A stretch of DNA of 64,000 bases from Methylobacterium bullatum (lineage in GTDB: Bacteria; Pseudomonadota; Alphaproteobacteria; Rhizobiales; Beijerinckiaceae), in the NCBI RefSeq assembly GCF_014845095.1, contig NZ_NKUG01000019.1, positions 37,084 to 101,083 on the forward strand, in the 5' to 3' direction. Shown here piece by piece: positions 26,987 to 36,274 of the stretch. A model generated the notes under the pieces. That model did not search any database, was not told the origin of the DNA, and saw nothing but the letters and a program-made list of their open reading frames with translations. The translations under genes were made by a program, and so were the position numbers. Numbering within the stretch: position 1 is the stretch's first letter; the number at the start of each line of letters is the position of its first letter.

Positions 26987-27223
26987 CTAAACGTCGTCGA
27001 GGGTTTGAACCGAGGATTCGTCCATCCGGGCGATCAGGTCGCGAAAGCGATCCGGGACCGGCTGCTGAACGATGGTGTCGTACATGGCTCGCAAGTGCAT
27101 GCCGATCCGCTTCTGAGTGAGGTCACTCAAGCGGTGAGAATCGGGGCCTTCTGGTCTCGGCTCATGTACCTGCTCCGATCGCGTCTCCGACACGGAGATG
27201 CGGCCCGTCTCGTCATCGTCCAT
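26987..27223 (-). CDS. nepR: Anti-sigma factor NepR
   Basis: This 78-aa protein carries the NepR core: RIGMHLRAMYDTIVQQPVPD followed by RFRDLIARMDES near its C terminus. NepR binds and silences sigma EcfG until phosphorylated PhyR takes it away. The ATG at 27223 follows AAGGGG 8 bp upstream and leaves a roughly 70-nt leader from the EcfG promoter; an ATG at 27289 would be nearly leaderless. It is divergent from phyR, sharing the intergenic region, and probably autoregulated by the sigma factor it controls. Confidence 0.92.
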   Translation of the reverse strand: MDDDETGRISVSETRSEQVHEPRPEGPDSHRLSDLTQKRIGMHLRAMYDTIVQQPVPDRFRDLIARMDESSVQTLDDV

Positions 27224-27301
27224 TCGGTTATCCCCTTGATGCCACGCGGTGGCATCGCCGCGATTGTTTTGCGGCTTGACATAAGTCATGGCTGCACCTG
27301 C

Positions 27302-27326
27302 AACGCAGCGCCATACAATCGGTTCC
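27302..27326 (-). promoter_or_regulatory. EcfG-type promoter of nepR
   Basis: On the minus strand: GGAAC, 16 bases, CGTT, an exact match to the GSR consensus, reading into nepR. It lies 9 bp from the phyR promoter on the opposite strand, so the two genes share a compact divergent control region. Confidence 0.85.
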
Positions 27327-27335
27327 GGGCCTAGC

Positions 27336-27360
27336 GGAACACAGCCCATCGATCCGCGTT
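27336..27360 (+). promoter_or_regulatory. EcfG-type promoter of phyR
   Basis: GGAAC (27336-27340), 16 bases, CGTT (27357-27360) match the GSR consensus exactly. The predicted start near 27367 lies about 39 bases before the phyR ATG at 27406. Confidence 0.85.
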
Positions 27361-27405
27361 GTGGCGGTGGCGACCATAAAGAACGGCAGAGCCTAAGGGG
27401 ATCTA

Positions 27406-28206
27406 ATGTCGACAGCTCAACTCGTCGTGCAACATCTGCCGTACTTGCGCCGCTATGCGCGGGCGCTTACCGGCAGCCAGGTCGCCGGCGATGCCTATGT
27501 GGCCGCCACCCTGGAAACGCTCGTGAACGAGCCGGATACGTTGGGGCGCAGCACCAACGTCAAGGCCGACCTGTTCCGCGTCTATACGCGCATCTGGAAC
27601 TCCCTCTCGGTGAACGGCCAGAGCGATCATGTTCAGCATGATCTGCCCGCCGAAGTGCGACTCGGCCAAATCACGCCGCTGCCTCGTCAGGCGTTCCTGC
27701 TGTCGTGCCTCGAAGGCTTCTCCGAGGAGGATGCCGCCGTGATCCTCGAGGTCGATGTCAGCCAGGTGCGCGACCTCGTCGACGAAGCGGGGCGGGAGCT
27801 GGCGGCCGACATGGCCACGGAGATCCTCATCATCGAGGACGAGCCGCTGATCGCCATGGACCTCGAAGCCCTCGTGGAAGGCCTCGGCCACAACGTGATC
27901 GGCGTCGCGCGCACACGGTCCGAGGCGATCAAGATCGCGTCGGAGGGCTCGCGTCCCGGTCTGATCCTGGCGGACATCCAACTCGCGGACGGCTCGTCGG
28001 GCCTCGATGCCGTGAACGACCTGTTGAAGACCTTCGAGGTCCCGGTGATCTTCATCACCGCCTATCCCGAGCGGTTCCTCACCGGAGAACGTCCGGAGCC
28101 GGCCTTCCTCATCGCCAAGCCGTTCCAGCCCGCCAATGTGTCGGCGGTGATCAGCCAGGCGCTGTTCTTCCAGCAGAGCGCCCGGCGGCGCGAGAAGACG
28201 GCCTGA
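27406..28206 (+). CDS. phyR: Response regulator PhyR (anti-anti-sigma factor)
   Basis: This 266-aa protein is a receiver fused to a sigma-like domain, the defining PhyR layout. The N-terminal half (residues 1-130) mimics sigma regions 2 and 4 (VVQHLPYLRRYARALTGS, then FLLSCLEGFSEEDAAVIL), and the C-terminal receiver has ILIIEDEPLIAMD, the phospho-acceptor Asp190 in LADIQLADG and the ITAYPERF and IAKPF signatures. Phosphorylated PhyR sequesters NepR, freeing EcfG. An AAGGGG site precedes the ATG. No PhyR kinase gene is visible nearby. Confidence 0.96.
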   Translation: MSTAQLVVQHLPYLRRYARALTGSQVAGDAYVAATLETLVNEPDTLGRSTNVKADLFRVYTRIWNSLSVNGQSDHVQHDLPAEVRLGQITPLPRQAFLLSCLEGFSEEDAAVILEVDVSQVRDLVDEAGRELAADMATEILIIEDEPLIAMDLEALVEGLGHNVIGVARTRSEAIKIASEGSRPGLILADIQLADGSSGLDAVNDLLKTFEVPVIFITAYPERFLTGERPEPAFLIAKPFQPANVSAVISQALFFQQSARRREKTA

Positions 28207-28251
28207 CCAAGGCGCCGCGCAACCCGCGGCAAGCCTCGAACGAAGCACGCA

Positions 28252-28281
28252 GCCCCGGTCTCGCACCGGGGCTTTTCTTTT
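28252..28281 (+). terminator. phyR terminator
   Basis: GCCCCGGT (28252-28259) pairs with ACCGGGGC (28265-28272) across a 5-nt loop, followed by TTTTCTTTT. It ends the phyR transcript and faces the terminator of the candidate small RNA, so the two units converge. Confidence 0.85.
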
Positions 28282-28304
28282 GGCGATCCAACCCTTCGGC
28301 CATG

Positions 28305-28394
28305 AAAAAACGGGCCGGACTGAGTCCGACCCGTCAAAAAGTTTCCGGCCAATGCACAAGGGGAATGCGGGGGAGGACCAGGCGGCCGGGTGAT
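28305..28394 (-). ncRNA. Candidate EcfG-dependent small RNA, C-rich loop, downstream of phyR
   Basis: The unit reads leftward from an exact EcfG promoter (28400-28424) to a stem (ACGGG-tCGGAC / GTCCG-gCCCGT, one wobble, loop TCA) followed by TTTTTT at 28305-28310. The transcript would be about 90 nt with a 5' stem CCGGCC (28384-28389) / GGCCGG (28345-28350) and a 33-nt loop rich in C (CCTCCCCC and CCCC runs). No ORF with a start and ribosome site fits. This C-rich loop plus terminator layout resembles alphaproteobacterial regulatory RNAs such as the stress RNA GsrN of Caulobacter; homology is inferred from shape only. Confidence 0.6.
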
Positions 28395-28399
28395 TCGAT

Positions 28400-28424
28400 A
28401 ACGAGCCGGATGCCACACGGTTCC
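28400..28424 (-). promoter_or_regulatory. Orphan EcfG-type promoter driving the candidate sRNA
   Basis: Read on the minus strand it is GGAAC, 16 bases, CGTT, an exact match. No protein gene lies between it and the terminator 66 bp further left, which is why a small RNA is proposed. Confidence 0.7.
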
Positions 28425-28629
28425 AAAAAATGCATAGGCTGCCGCTTTACGGATTGACGTGATTTTTATGCAACGCCGTCCTGTGGACCGTTTGTCATTG
28501 GTGGAAAATTTTTAGCAACAAAGAGGGCCCCGTTCACTAGTCATAAAGTTTTTAGACCAGTCGAGGAACCCGGAACGGTCTGGTTCGGTTATCGAGCATC
28601 CTGTCAAGCTCCGTTTGGAGATTACGACA

Positions 28630-29013
28630 ATGCTTCGGTCCGGTTTCATCTTGAGTGTCGGTGGACCTGCAGCACTCCTGACGATGCTGGTGCATCCCAT
28701 CCTGCAGCGCGAGGCCGACCTTCGGTCACCTCCCGGCGCCACTGTCACGCAGCATGCGCCCGCGACCGTCGCTCCGGCGATCTTCCTCGCTCCAATGGGG
28801 GCTACGAAGGCCGGGGGTACGACACTCCGTGTCTCCACAGCGCTCTCCGTCCAGCGTCGGGCTCCCGGAACGGCGTCCGATCAGAATTCGGCTCTGACCG
28901 ACAAGCCGGTGATGAAACCGCGCCGGACGATGCGCGACGGCTGCGAGGGAGCGATCAGTTCGCTGGCAGGTCCCGAAGCGCGCCGCATGATCCCGGGGCG
29001 CTGCATCGCCTGA
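28630..29013 (+). CDS. Secreted hypothetical protein, 127 aa
   Basis: This protein starts at ATG 28630 with a hydrophobic N-terminal segment (GFILSVGGPAALLTMLV) that could be a signal or anchor. The middle is Pro/Ala/Thr-rich and the C terminus (MRDGCEGAISSLAGPEARRM) has a single-Cys motif seen in uncharacterised Methylobacterium proteins. A GGAAC-N17-GGTT sequence lies upstream at 28565-28590, a near match to the EcfG promoter only. Function unknown. Confidence 0.6.
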   Translation: MLRSGFILSVGGPAALLTMLVHPILQREADLRSPPGATVTQHAPATVAPAIFLAPMGATKAGGTTLRVSTALSVQRRAPGTASDQNSALTDKPVMKPRRTMRDGCEGAISSLAGPEARRMIPGRCIA

Positions 29014-29086
29014 GGTGTCCCTGAGAGCCTGCTCGATCGGGTCTCTCAGCGGATACTCACGCCAAAGTAGACCTTCCCAACAGACG

Positions 29087-29197
29087 ACCTCATCCTGAGG
29101 TGCCGGAGCGTAGCGGAGGCCTCGAAAGCGCTCTCCAGTCGCAGAGCGATCCCTGGAAACATCCTTCGAGGCCGCTGCGCGGCACTCAGGATGAGGT
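29087..29197. repeat. Dispersed palindromic repeat (CCTCATCCTGAGG type)
   Basis: The element starts ACCTCATCCTGAGGTGCC and ends with the near inverse GGCACTCAGGATGAGGT; CCTCGAA/TTCGAGG segments pair inside. This 111-bp palindromic unit is of a type scattered through Rhizobiales genomes. It is non-coding and lies after the 127-aa gene. Confidence 0.7.
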
Positions 29198-29232
29198 TAA
29201 GCCTTGGACGAACAAGCTGAGTATTCTTTGGG

Positions 29233-29281
29233 TCGATAGCAAAAAGCCTTCCGCTCTTCGCGGAGGGCTTTTTGCTATCGA
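29233..29281. repeat. Very long hairpin, 22-bp arms
   Basis: The arms TCGATAGCAAAAAGCCTTCC-GC (29233-29254) and 29260-29281 pair with a single wobble across the loop TCTTC. A and T runs inside the stem make it a possible bidirectional terminator. It lies between the 127-aa gene (rightward) and the KGG gene (leftward). Confidence 0.75.
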
Positions 29282-29329
29282 CGGTCGCTTTCGCGAAACG
29301 GAACAGATGGCCGAAGGGCGCCCGCAACG

Positions 29330-29362
29330 AAAAAGGCGCGCACCGGCAAACGGCACGCGCCT
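29330..29362 (-). terminator. Terminator of the KGG-domain gene
   Basis: On the minus strand GGCGCG-TGCCG pairs with CGG-TGCGCGCC and runs into TTTTTC. It lies about 22 bp after the KGG stop. Confidence 0.65.
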
Positions 29363-29384
29363 CATTTCGATATCGATCCGGGCT

Positions 29385-29579
29385 CTAATCTTCGCCGTGA
29401 CGCCCGGGGGTTGTCGACTGGCCACCTTTGCGACCGGCCGACGAGGCCAATTCGCGATCCTGGGAAAATGAACGCTTTTCCGCTGGAACGCTCCGCCCAC
29501 CCTTGCTCGCGATCTCGCGTTGCCGCTCCAGATCCATCGATGCAAAACCTCGCTTTGAGGTAGAATTTCCTGATGCCAT
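29385..29579 (-). CDS. KGG-domain general stress protein, 64 aa
   Basis: This small, polar protein has two KGG motifs: GFASMDLERQREIASKGGRS at residues 11-30 and RELASSAGRKGGQS at 42-55, typical of the KGG (con-10/GsiB-like) stress proteins. Such proteins are hydrophilic and thought to protect in desiccation or osmotic stress. The ATG at 29579 follows a strong GAGGAGG site. A one-mismatch EcfG promoter (GGAAC-N16-GGTT) lies at 29615-29639, consistent with GSR control. Confidence 0.85.
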   Translation of the reverse strand: MASGNSTSKRGFASMDLERQREIASKGGRSVPAEKRSFSQDRELASSAGRKGGQSTTPGRHGED

Positions 29580-29614
29580 CAGCGCCTCCTCAGCATGTGG
29601 TTCTCGAACTGAAC

Positions 29615-29639
29615 AACCTTCGCCAATATCGATGGTTCC
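29615..29639 (-). promoter_or_regulatory. EcfG-like promoter before the KGG gene
   Basis: On the minus strand: GGAAC, 16 bases, GGTT; the first base of the -10 element differs from the consensus C. It gives a leader of roughly 30 nt to the KGG start. Confidence 0.6.
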
Positions 29640-29924
29640 TCGGCCAACCTTGCCGAAGACAAATGGCCGCTTCGGTCTGGTCGTGCACGGTCCATCACTG
29701 TCGTCATCTGCCTCGGCGAAGCCGGAAATTCGCTGCGGAATGCGGCCGGTCACTCCCATGGATCGGCGGCGGCGGACCGCTTCGGCGATCTCCGCGAGGG
29801 TGAGGCATGCGGGTAGATCGGGCGGGGCTGGACAATGGATGGGCAAACCGCATGGATGCGCGGGACGTAGAAGCGCCCGGCTCTGGGCGCCTGCGAGCGG
29901 AGCGCTCAGAATGGTCCACGCATC
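29640..29924. other. Gap without a supported gene
   Basis: Frames are open on both strands here, but none has a ribosome site or recognisable similarity. The right end should contain the promoter of the cNMP-binding gene. Confidence 0.3.
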
Positions 29925-30368
29925 ATGACCCTCGACACGGAGGTATCCTCACTGCGACAGGTGCCGTTGTTTCGCGGTGTCGAGCCGTCGCGCCTGAAGC
30001 TGCTCGCCTTCACGAGCGAGCGCGTTCATTTCGAGGCCGGCCAGCAGCTCTTCGCCCGAGGCGACGTGGCGGACGCCGCCTACCTTCTTCTGGAAGGCTC
30101 GGCGGCGGTGACCATCGATGGAACGTTCGGCCCGTTCCGGCTGGCCCTTCTCGGGCCGAATGCCCTCGTCGGCGAGATGGGTATCCTGGCAGACCAGCCG
30201 CGCTCGGCCACCGTCCAGGCGGAGACCCCCATCACGGCGCTCCGCATCGATCGGACCGTCTTCCTCGAACTCCTGGCTCAGTTCCCGCAGATCAGCATCG
30301 CCGTCATGCGGGAACTCGCGCTGCGGCTCGAGCATACGAACCAGCAGTTGGCGGAACGCCGCGCCTGA
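29925..30368 (+). CDS. Single-domain cyclic-nucleotide-binding protein
   Basis: This 147-aa protein is one CAP-like cNMP-binding beta-roll: FRGVEPSRLKLLAFTSERVHF, a GDVADAAYLLLEGSA turn and the phosphate-binding cassette GEMGILADQPRSATVQAE. It has no DNA-binding helix-turn-helix, so it must act through partners or as a sensor. It ends in a helix (ELALRLEHTNQQLAERRA). It is convergent with the VOC gene, which starts its last codons 10 bp beyond. Confidence 0.88.
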   Translation: MTLDTEVSSLRQVPLFRGVEPSRLKLLAFTSERVHFEAGQQLFARGDVADAAYLLLEGSAAVTIDGTFGPFRLALLGPNALVGEMGILADQPRSATVQAETPITALRIDRTVFLELLAQFPQISIAVMRELALRLEHTNQQLAERRA

Positions 30369-30378
30369 GCCGAAACCG

Positions 30379-30822
30379 TCACTCCGTCGGGTAGGTGATG
30401 AATTCCATCAACGACCCGTCCGGATCGCGGAAATAGACGCTGATCCCCGCGCCGGCAGCCCCATTGCGATCCACGGGGCCGAGCTCGACAGGGACGCCCT
30501 GCGCCGCCAGATGCGCCACCGCGTCGTCGATCGAACCCGACCAGCGGAAGCACAGATCGCTGCCGCCGGGCATCACCGGACGCTCGGCCAGGGGCGTCGG
30601 CGACAGCCCCGGACCATGGACGTTCAATTGAACGCCACCGAACCGGTACGCGACACCCTTCCCGCGGGGGATCACCTCGGCCCCGAGCACGTCGCGATAG
30701 AAAGCGGTGGACCGCTCCCAATCCGAGACATGGATCACGCAATGGTCGAGATGGATCGCCGGCCCGAGCTCGGCGAGGGGTTCCTCGATCTCCGCGACCG
30801 TGAGCGTCTCAGTATCGGCCAT
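30379..30822 (-). CDS. VOC (glyoxalase/dioxygenase) family protein
   Basis: This 147-aa protein has the vicinal-oxygen-chelate pattern: IHLDHCVIHVSDWERSTAFYRDVLG at the start and a C-terminal VYFRDPDGSLMEFITYP with the metal-ligand Glu. It could be a glyoxalase-like isomerase or ring-cleavage dioxygenase; the substrate is unknown. The ATG at 30822 begins a short polar leader. The gene is divergent from the amidase gene across a gap holding an inverted repeat. Confidence 0.85.
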   Translation of the reverse strand: MADTETLTVAEIEEPLAELGPAIHLDHCVIHVSDWERSTAFYRDVLGAEVIPRGKGVAYRFGGVQLNVHGPGLSPTPLAERPVMPGGSDLCFRWSGSIDDAVAHLAAQGVPVELGPVDRNGAAGAGISVYFRDPDGSLMEFITYPTE

Positions 30823-30925
30823 TGCGTCTGCGCCTCGGGTTCCGGCGGCTCGGCCGCGTCGAAGGGAGCATGCCCCGTGCGGACCGGCGGGGCAACGCAG
30901 GCCGCGCGGTGGCGCCAGTCGTGTA

Positions 30926-30955
30926 AACCTGAGATATACCACTAAATCTCAGGTT
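30926..30955. promoter_or_regulatory. Perfect 10-bp inverted repeat, operator-like
   Basis: AACCTGAGAT (30926-30935) and ATCTCAGGTT (30946-30955) are exact inverse copies separated by 10 bp, so their centres are 20 bp apart (two helical turns). It lies between the divergent VOC and amidase genes. This is typical of a dimeric repressor site; no regulator gene is adjacent. Confidence 0.6.
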
Positions 30956-31027
30956 GCATGGCCCGTCGGCTTTTCCACATGATCGTCCTGCCGCGAATCG
31001 CTTGCGGCTCGAGAGGGGGCGGGGATC

Positions 31028-31864
31028 ATGGCGTTCGCGATCAGTGCCAATCAGTTGCGCCGCGATGGCAAACCCGTCACCTCCCTACCATCGCCTTATA
31101 CCGGCGGAGCACTTCCCTCACCGACGCGCTTTCTGGCGATGCATTTCACCTATGGAGCCAGCGCGAGATCCAGCGCCGAGTGGTTCCAAAGCAAGGACAA
31201 TCCGGGTTCGTCGGCCCATCTCGTCATCGACCGCGATGGATCGGTCATTCAGTGCGTGCGCTTCGACAAGGTGGCGTGGCATGCCGGCAAATCGACATGG
31301 CGCGGCCTGTCCGGCCTGAACCACCATTCCATCGGCATCGAGCTCGCCAATTGGGGGCCACTCCATTTGGCTGGAGGCGAATGGAAGAGCCATACCGGTG
31401 TGACCATCGCCCATCCGCACATAGCGAAACACAAGAACGGCAACCCCAACGGAGAGAATTGCCCGATCGGTTGGGAGCCCTATCCCCCGGTTCAGTTCCA
31501 GGTGGCTGCCGAGATCGCGAGGCTGCTTGTAAAGACCTATGGCGTCGAGGAGATCGTCGGCCATGACGACATCAGCGCAGGGTGGAAATGGGATACCGGC
31601 CCGGCCTTCGACATGGCGCATTTCCGCAGCCTCGTCTTCGGGGGCCGGGCCGACAATGACGGTGTCGGCCTCACGGTCGATGTCGCCGAGGGCCTCAACC
31701 TGCGGACCGGACCCGGAACGACGTTTCCCGTGCTCCGGCTGCTTCCGGCCGGGACGCTGGTGGAGCCAATCGAGCGCGACGGCAGATGGCTCGGGGTGAG
31801 CGTGCTGAATGCGCAAGGTCAGCCGAGCCAGACGGGCTGGGTCCATGACCACTACCTCTCGTAA
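31028..31864 (+). CDS. N-acetylmuramoyl-L-alanine amidase with SH3 domain
   Basis: This 278-aa protein has an Amidase_2 (AmpD/PGRP-like) domain: MHFTYGASARSSAEWF for the first zinc His, SSAHLVIDRDG, AWHAGKS, NHHSIGIELAN and IVGHDDIS for the remaining ligands. A C-terminal bacterial SH3 domain (GLNLRTGPGTTFPVLRLLPAG) should bind the cell wall. No signal peptide is seen, which is odd for a murein hydrolase and leaves phage-lysin or recycling roles open. The ATG at 31028 lies near the start of similarity. Confidence 0.87.
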   Translation: MAFAISANQLRRDGKPVTSLPSPYTGGALPSPTRFLAMHFTYGASARSSAEWFQSKDNPGSSAHLVIDRDGSVIQCVRFDKVAWHAGKSTWRGLSGLNHHSIGIELANWGPLHLAGGEWKSHTGVTIAHPHIAKHKNGNPNGENCPIGWEPYPPVQFQVAAEIARLLVKTYGVEEIVGHDDISAGWKWDTGPAFDMAHFRSLVFGGRADNDGVGLTVDVAEGLNLRTGPGTTFPVLRLLPAGTLVEPIERDGRWLGVSVLNAQGQPSQTGWVHDHYLS

Positions 31865-31983
31865 ATCCGGCCGGACGGGCATGTTCCCTGCTGCTGCGAC
31901 GTGAAAGACACAACATCAGAGGCCACCGGACGGTAGTCATGAGGGCAATGATCCGCCCGACGACCACTTTCGTGGAGCCCTCC

Positions 31984-32625
31984 ATGCATATCCGCCGCGT
32001 CCTTCTCAGCCTGCTCGTCATCGCTCCATTGGCCGCGTGCAATTCCCGTGGCCCGATGACGGTGGCGCAGGATGACGAGGCCGCCTGGTATACGGGCTCG
32101 ATGCCGGACAAGCCCTACGACGTCCCGCTGGTGGACACGTCGCGGCTCGATCCGAAATATCGTCGGCAGGTCGTGCGCTACACCGGCGCGGAGAAGCCGG
32201 GCACCATCGTCGTCGACATCGACAATCGCCAGCTCGCCCTGGTGCAGGAGGACGGCACGGCCCGTCAGTACGGCATCGGCGTCGGCAAGCTCGGCTTCTC
32301 CTGGAAGGGCGAGGCGAAGGTCGGCCGCAAGGGCGTGTGGCCGGATTGGAGCCCCACCACCACGATGGTCTCCCTCAACCCCGATCTGCCGCGGACCCGC
32401 AAGGGCGGCGTCGACAACCCGCTGGGCGCCCGCGCGCTCTACCTCTACCAGAACAACCGGGACATCCTGTTCCGCATCCACGGCACCAACGAGCCGTGGA
32501 GCATCGGCGAGCAGATGTCGTCCGGCTGCGTCCGCATGCTGAACGAAGACATCGTCGACCTGTTCGAGCGGGTTCCCGTCGGCACGCGGGTGCTGGTGCG
32601 GCGCAACGGCAAATATCGGGTCTGA
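31984..32625 (+). CDS. L,D-transpeptidase (YkuD) lipoprotein
   Basis: This 213-aa protein has a lipoprotein signal (MHIRRVLLSLLVIAPLAAC, lipobox LAAC) and a YkuD catalytic domain with HGTNEPWSIGEQMSSGCVRM, whose His and Cys are the active-site pair. It should form 3-3 cross-links or attach proteins in the peptidoglycan. The ATG at 31984 begins the signal; the longer frame from 31939 adds an unconvincing leader. It follows the amidase by 119 bp, suggesting a cell-wall pair. Confidence 0.92.
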   Translation: MHIRRVLLSLLVIAPLAACNSRGPMTVAQDDEAAWYTGSMPDKPYDVPLVDTSRLDPKYRRQVVRYTGAEKPGTIVVDIDNRQLALVQEDGTARQYGIGVGKLGFSWKGEAKVGRKGVWPDWSPTTTMVSLNPDLPRTRKGGVDNPLGARALYLYQNNRDILFRIHGTNEPWSIGEQMSSGCVRMLNEDIVDLFERVPVGTRVLVRRNGKYRV

Positions 32626-32945
32626 GGACGGATCGGGTCCGGGCACGGGGCCGAGACAACGTCATCCGTGAGTGACGGCAACACCGACATCGGCCCTCGA
32701 TCCTCGATCCTCGGGCGAGGTTCGCCAGGACCGATGATTGCGCGCAAGCGGGCAAAACCGCCGGGTTCCCTCTCGTCGGGGTGACACGCTCTGCATGATG
32801 CATATTTGTCACACCGCCGTATGACAAATTTCGTCTCTCGTTACACGCAACGGGCCTCGAACGGCCGTTCATCTTGCGTTGCAGCATGCAATGGTCCAAC
32901 GCGGCATCTAGGGGTATGCTATCCCGAAGTGTTGCAAGCGGATCA
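32626..32945 (+). promoter_or_regulatory. ppdK upstream region with dyad ATTTGTCA-N10-TGACAAAT
   Basis: No gene is supported. The perfect inverted repeat ATTTGTCA (32804-32811) / TGACAAAT (32822-32829), centres 18 bp apart, lies about 117 bp before the ppdK ATG. It looks like a regulator site for the carbon-flux enzyme downstream. The rest shows no motif. Confidence 0.5.
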
Positions 32946-35630
<2,685 letters not shown>

Positions 35631-35660
35631 GTGCCGGACCTTGAGACTTTGAAGACTGGA

Positions 35661-35687
35661 AAGGGCGGCCGATGGCCGCCCTTTTTC
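35661..35687 (+). terminator. ppdK terminator
   Basis: GGGCGGCC (35663-35670) pairs with GGCCGCCC (35674-35681) around GAT and runs into TTTTT. It is 30 bp after the ppdK stop. Confidence 0.9.
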
Positions 35688-35839
35688 GTGGCGCTGCGCC
35701 ATTCGAAATTTCGTTGAATAAACCTCCGAATACCCCTTGAACCGATGTCGCTTCGGCACGTTGAGTGCTAGTGCCAGACCAAAGCGCGACGACGCTCCCG
35801 GCTGGGTGGGATGGCATTGAACGCGCGGGAACGCCGACC

Positions 35840-36097
35840 ATGAGCGACTCGAGCCAACCCCCTGTATTCCTCTCCGAAACCTCGCATGCCGTGCCCGTGC
35901 CACGGGTCGTCCAGCAGGCCTATATCTGGGTCGTCTCGGCGCTCGGCGGTGTCGCGACCATCGCTCTTCTCGTCTTCGCGGTCGCGACGCAGAGCAGTGC
36001 CGATGCGGAGCGCATTGCCGAGAGCAAGGGACGCTCCAGCGTCAATGCTCTCGTGGGCGCCCTCGCGGTGACACACGGTCGCCCCGGAAACCTCTGA
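35840..36097 (+). CDS. Small single-pass membrane protein, 85 aa
   Basis: The ORF from ATG 35840 encodes an N-terminal polar tail, one strong membrane helix (AYIWVVSALGGVATIALLVFAV) and a short Ser/Ala tail. A weak ribosome site (CGGGAAC) precedes it. No family is recognised. A longer frame from a GTG at 35765 and a competing minus-strand ORF are considered less likely because they lack a membrane segment. Confidence 0.5.
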   Translation: MSDSSQPPVFLSETSHAVPVPRVVQQAYIWVVSALGGVATIALLVFAVATQSSADAERIAESKGRSSVNALVGALAVTHGRPGNL

Positions 36098-36274
36098 TCG
36101 CTCTCCAATACGTCCGAACAACTTCGCGACGACCGTCCGAGGTCTTCGCGAGACGCGATCACGTTCATCGTCTTAAGACACTCGCAACCATAACGCCCGA
36201 TAGTTTGGATCATCCCTTCTGGTCGCCCCTGCGCGTGACCAGCGAGGCCAGGTCCCTAACCGGGTTGTTTGGTC

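Noticed and set aside
28565..28590. GGAAC-N17-GGTT before the 127-aa gene as an EcfG promoter
   Set aside because: It needs a longer spacer and one mismatch, so it is kept only as a note and not called.
35768..36121. Minus-strand 117-codon frame over the 85-aa membrane ORF
   Set aside because: No ribosome site or family pattern; the plus-strand ORF has a clear membrane helix.
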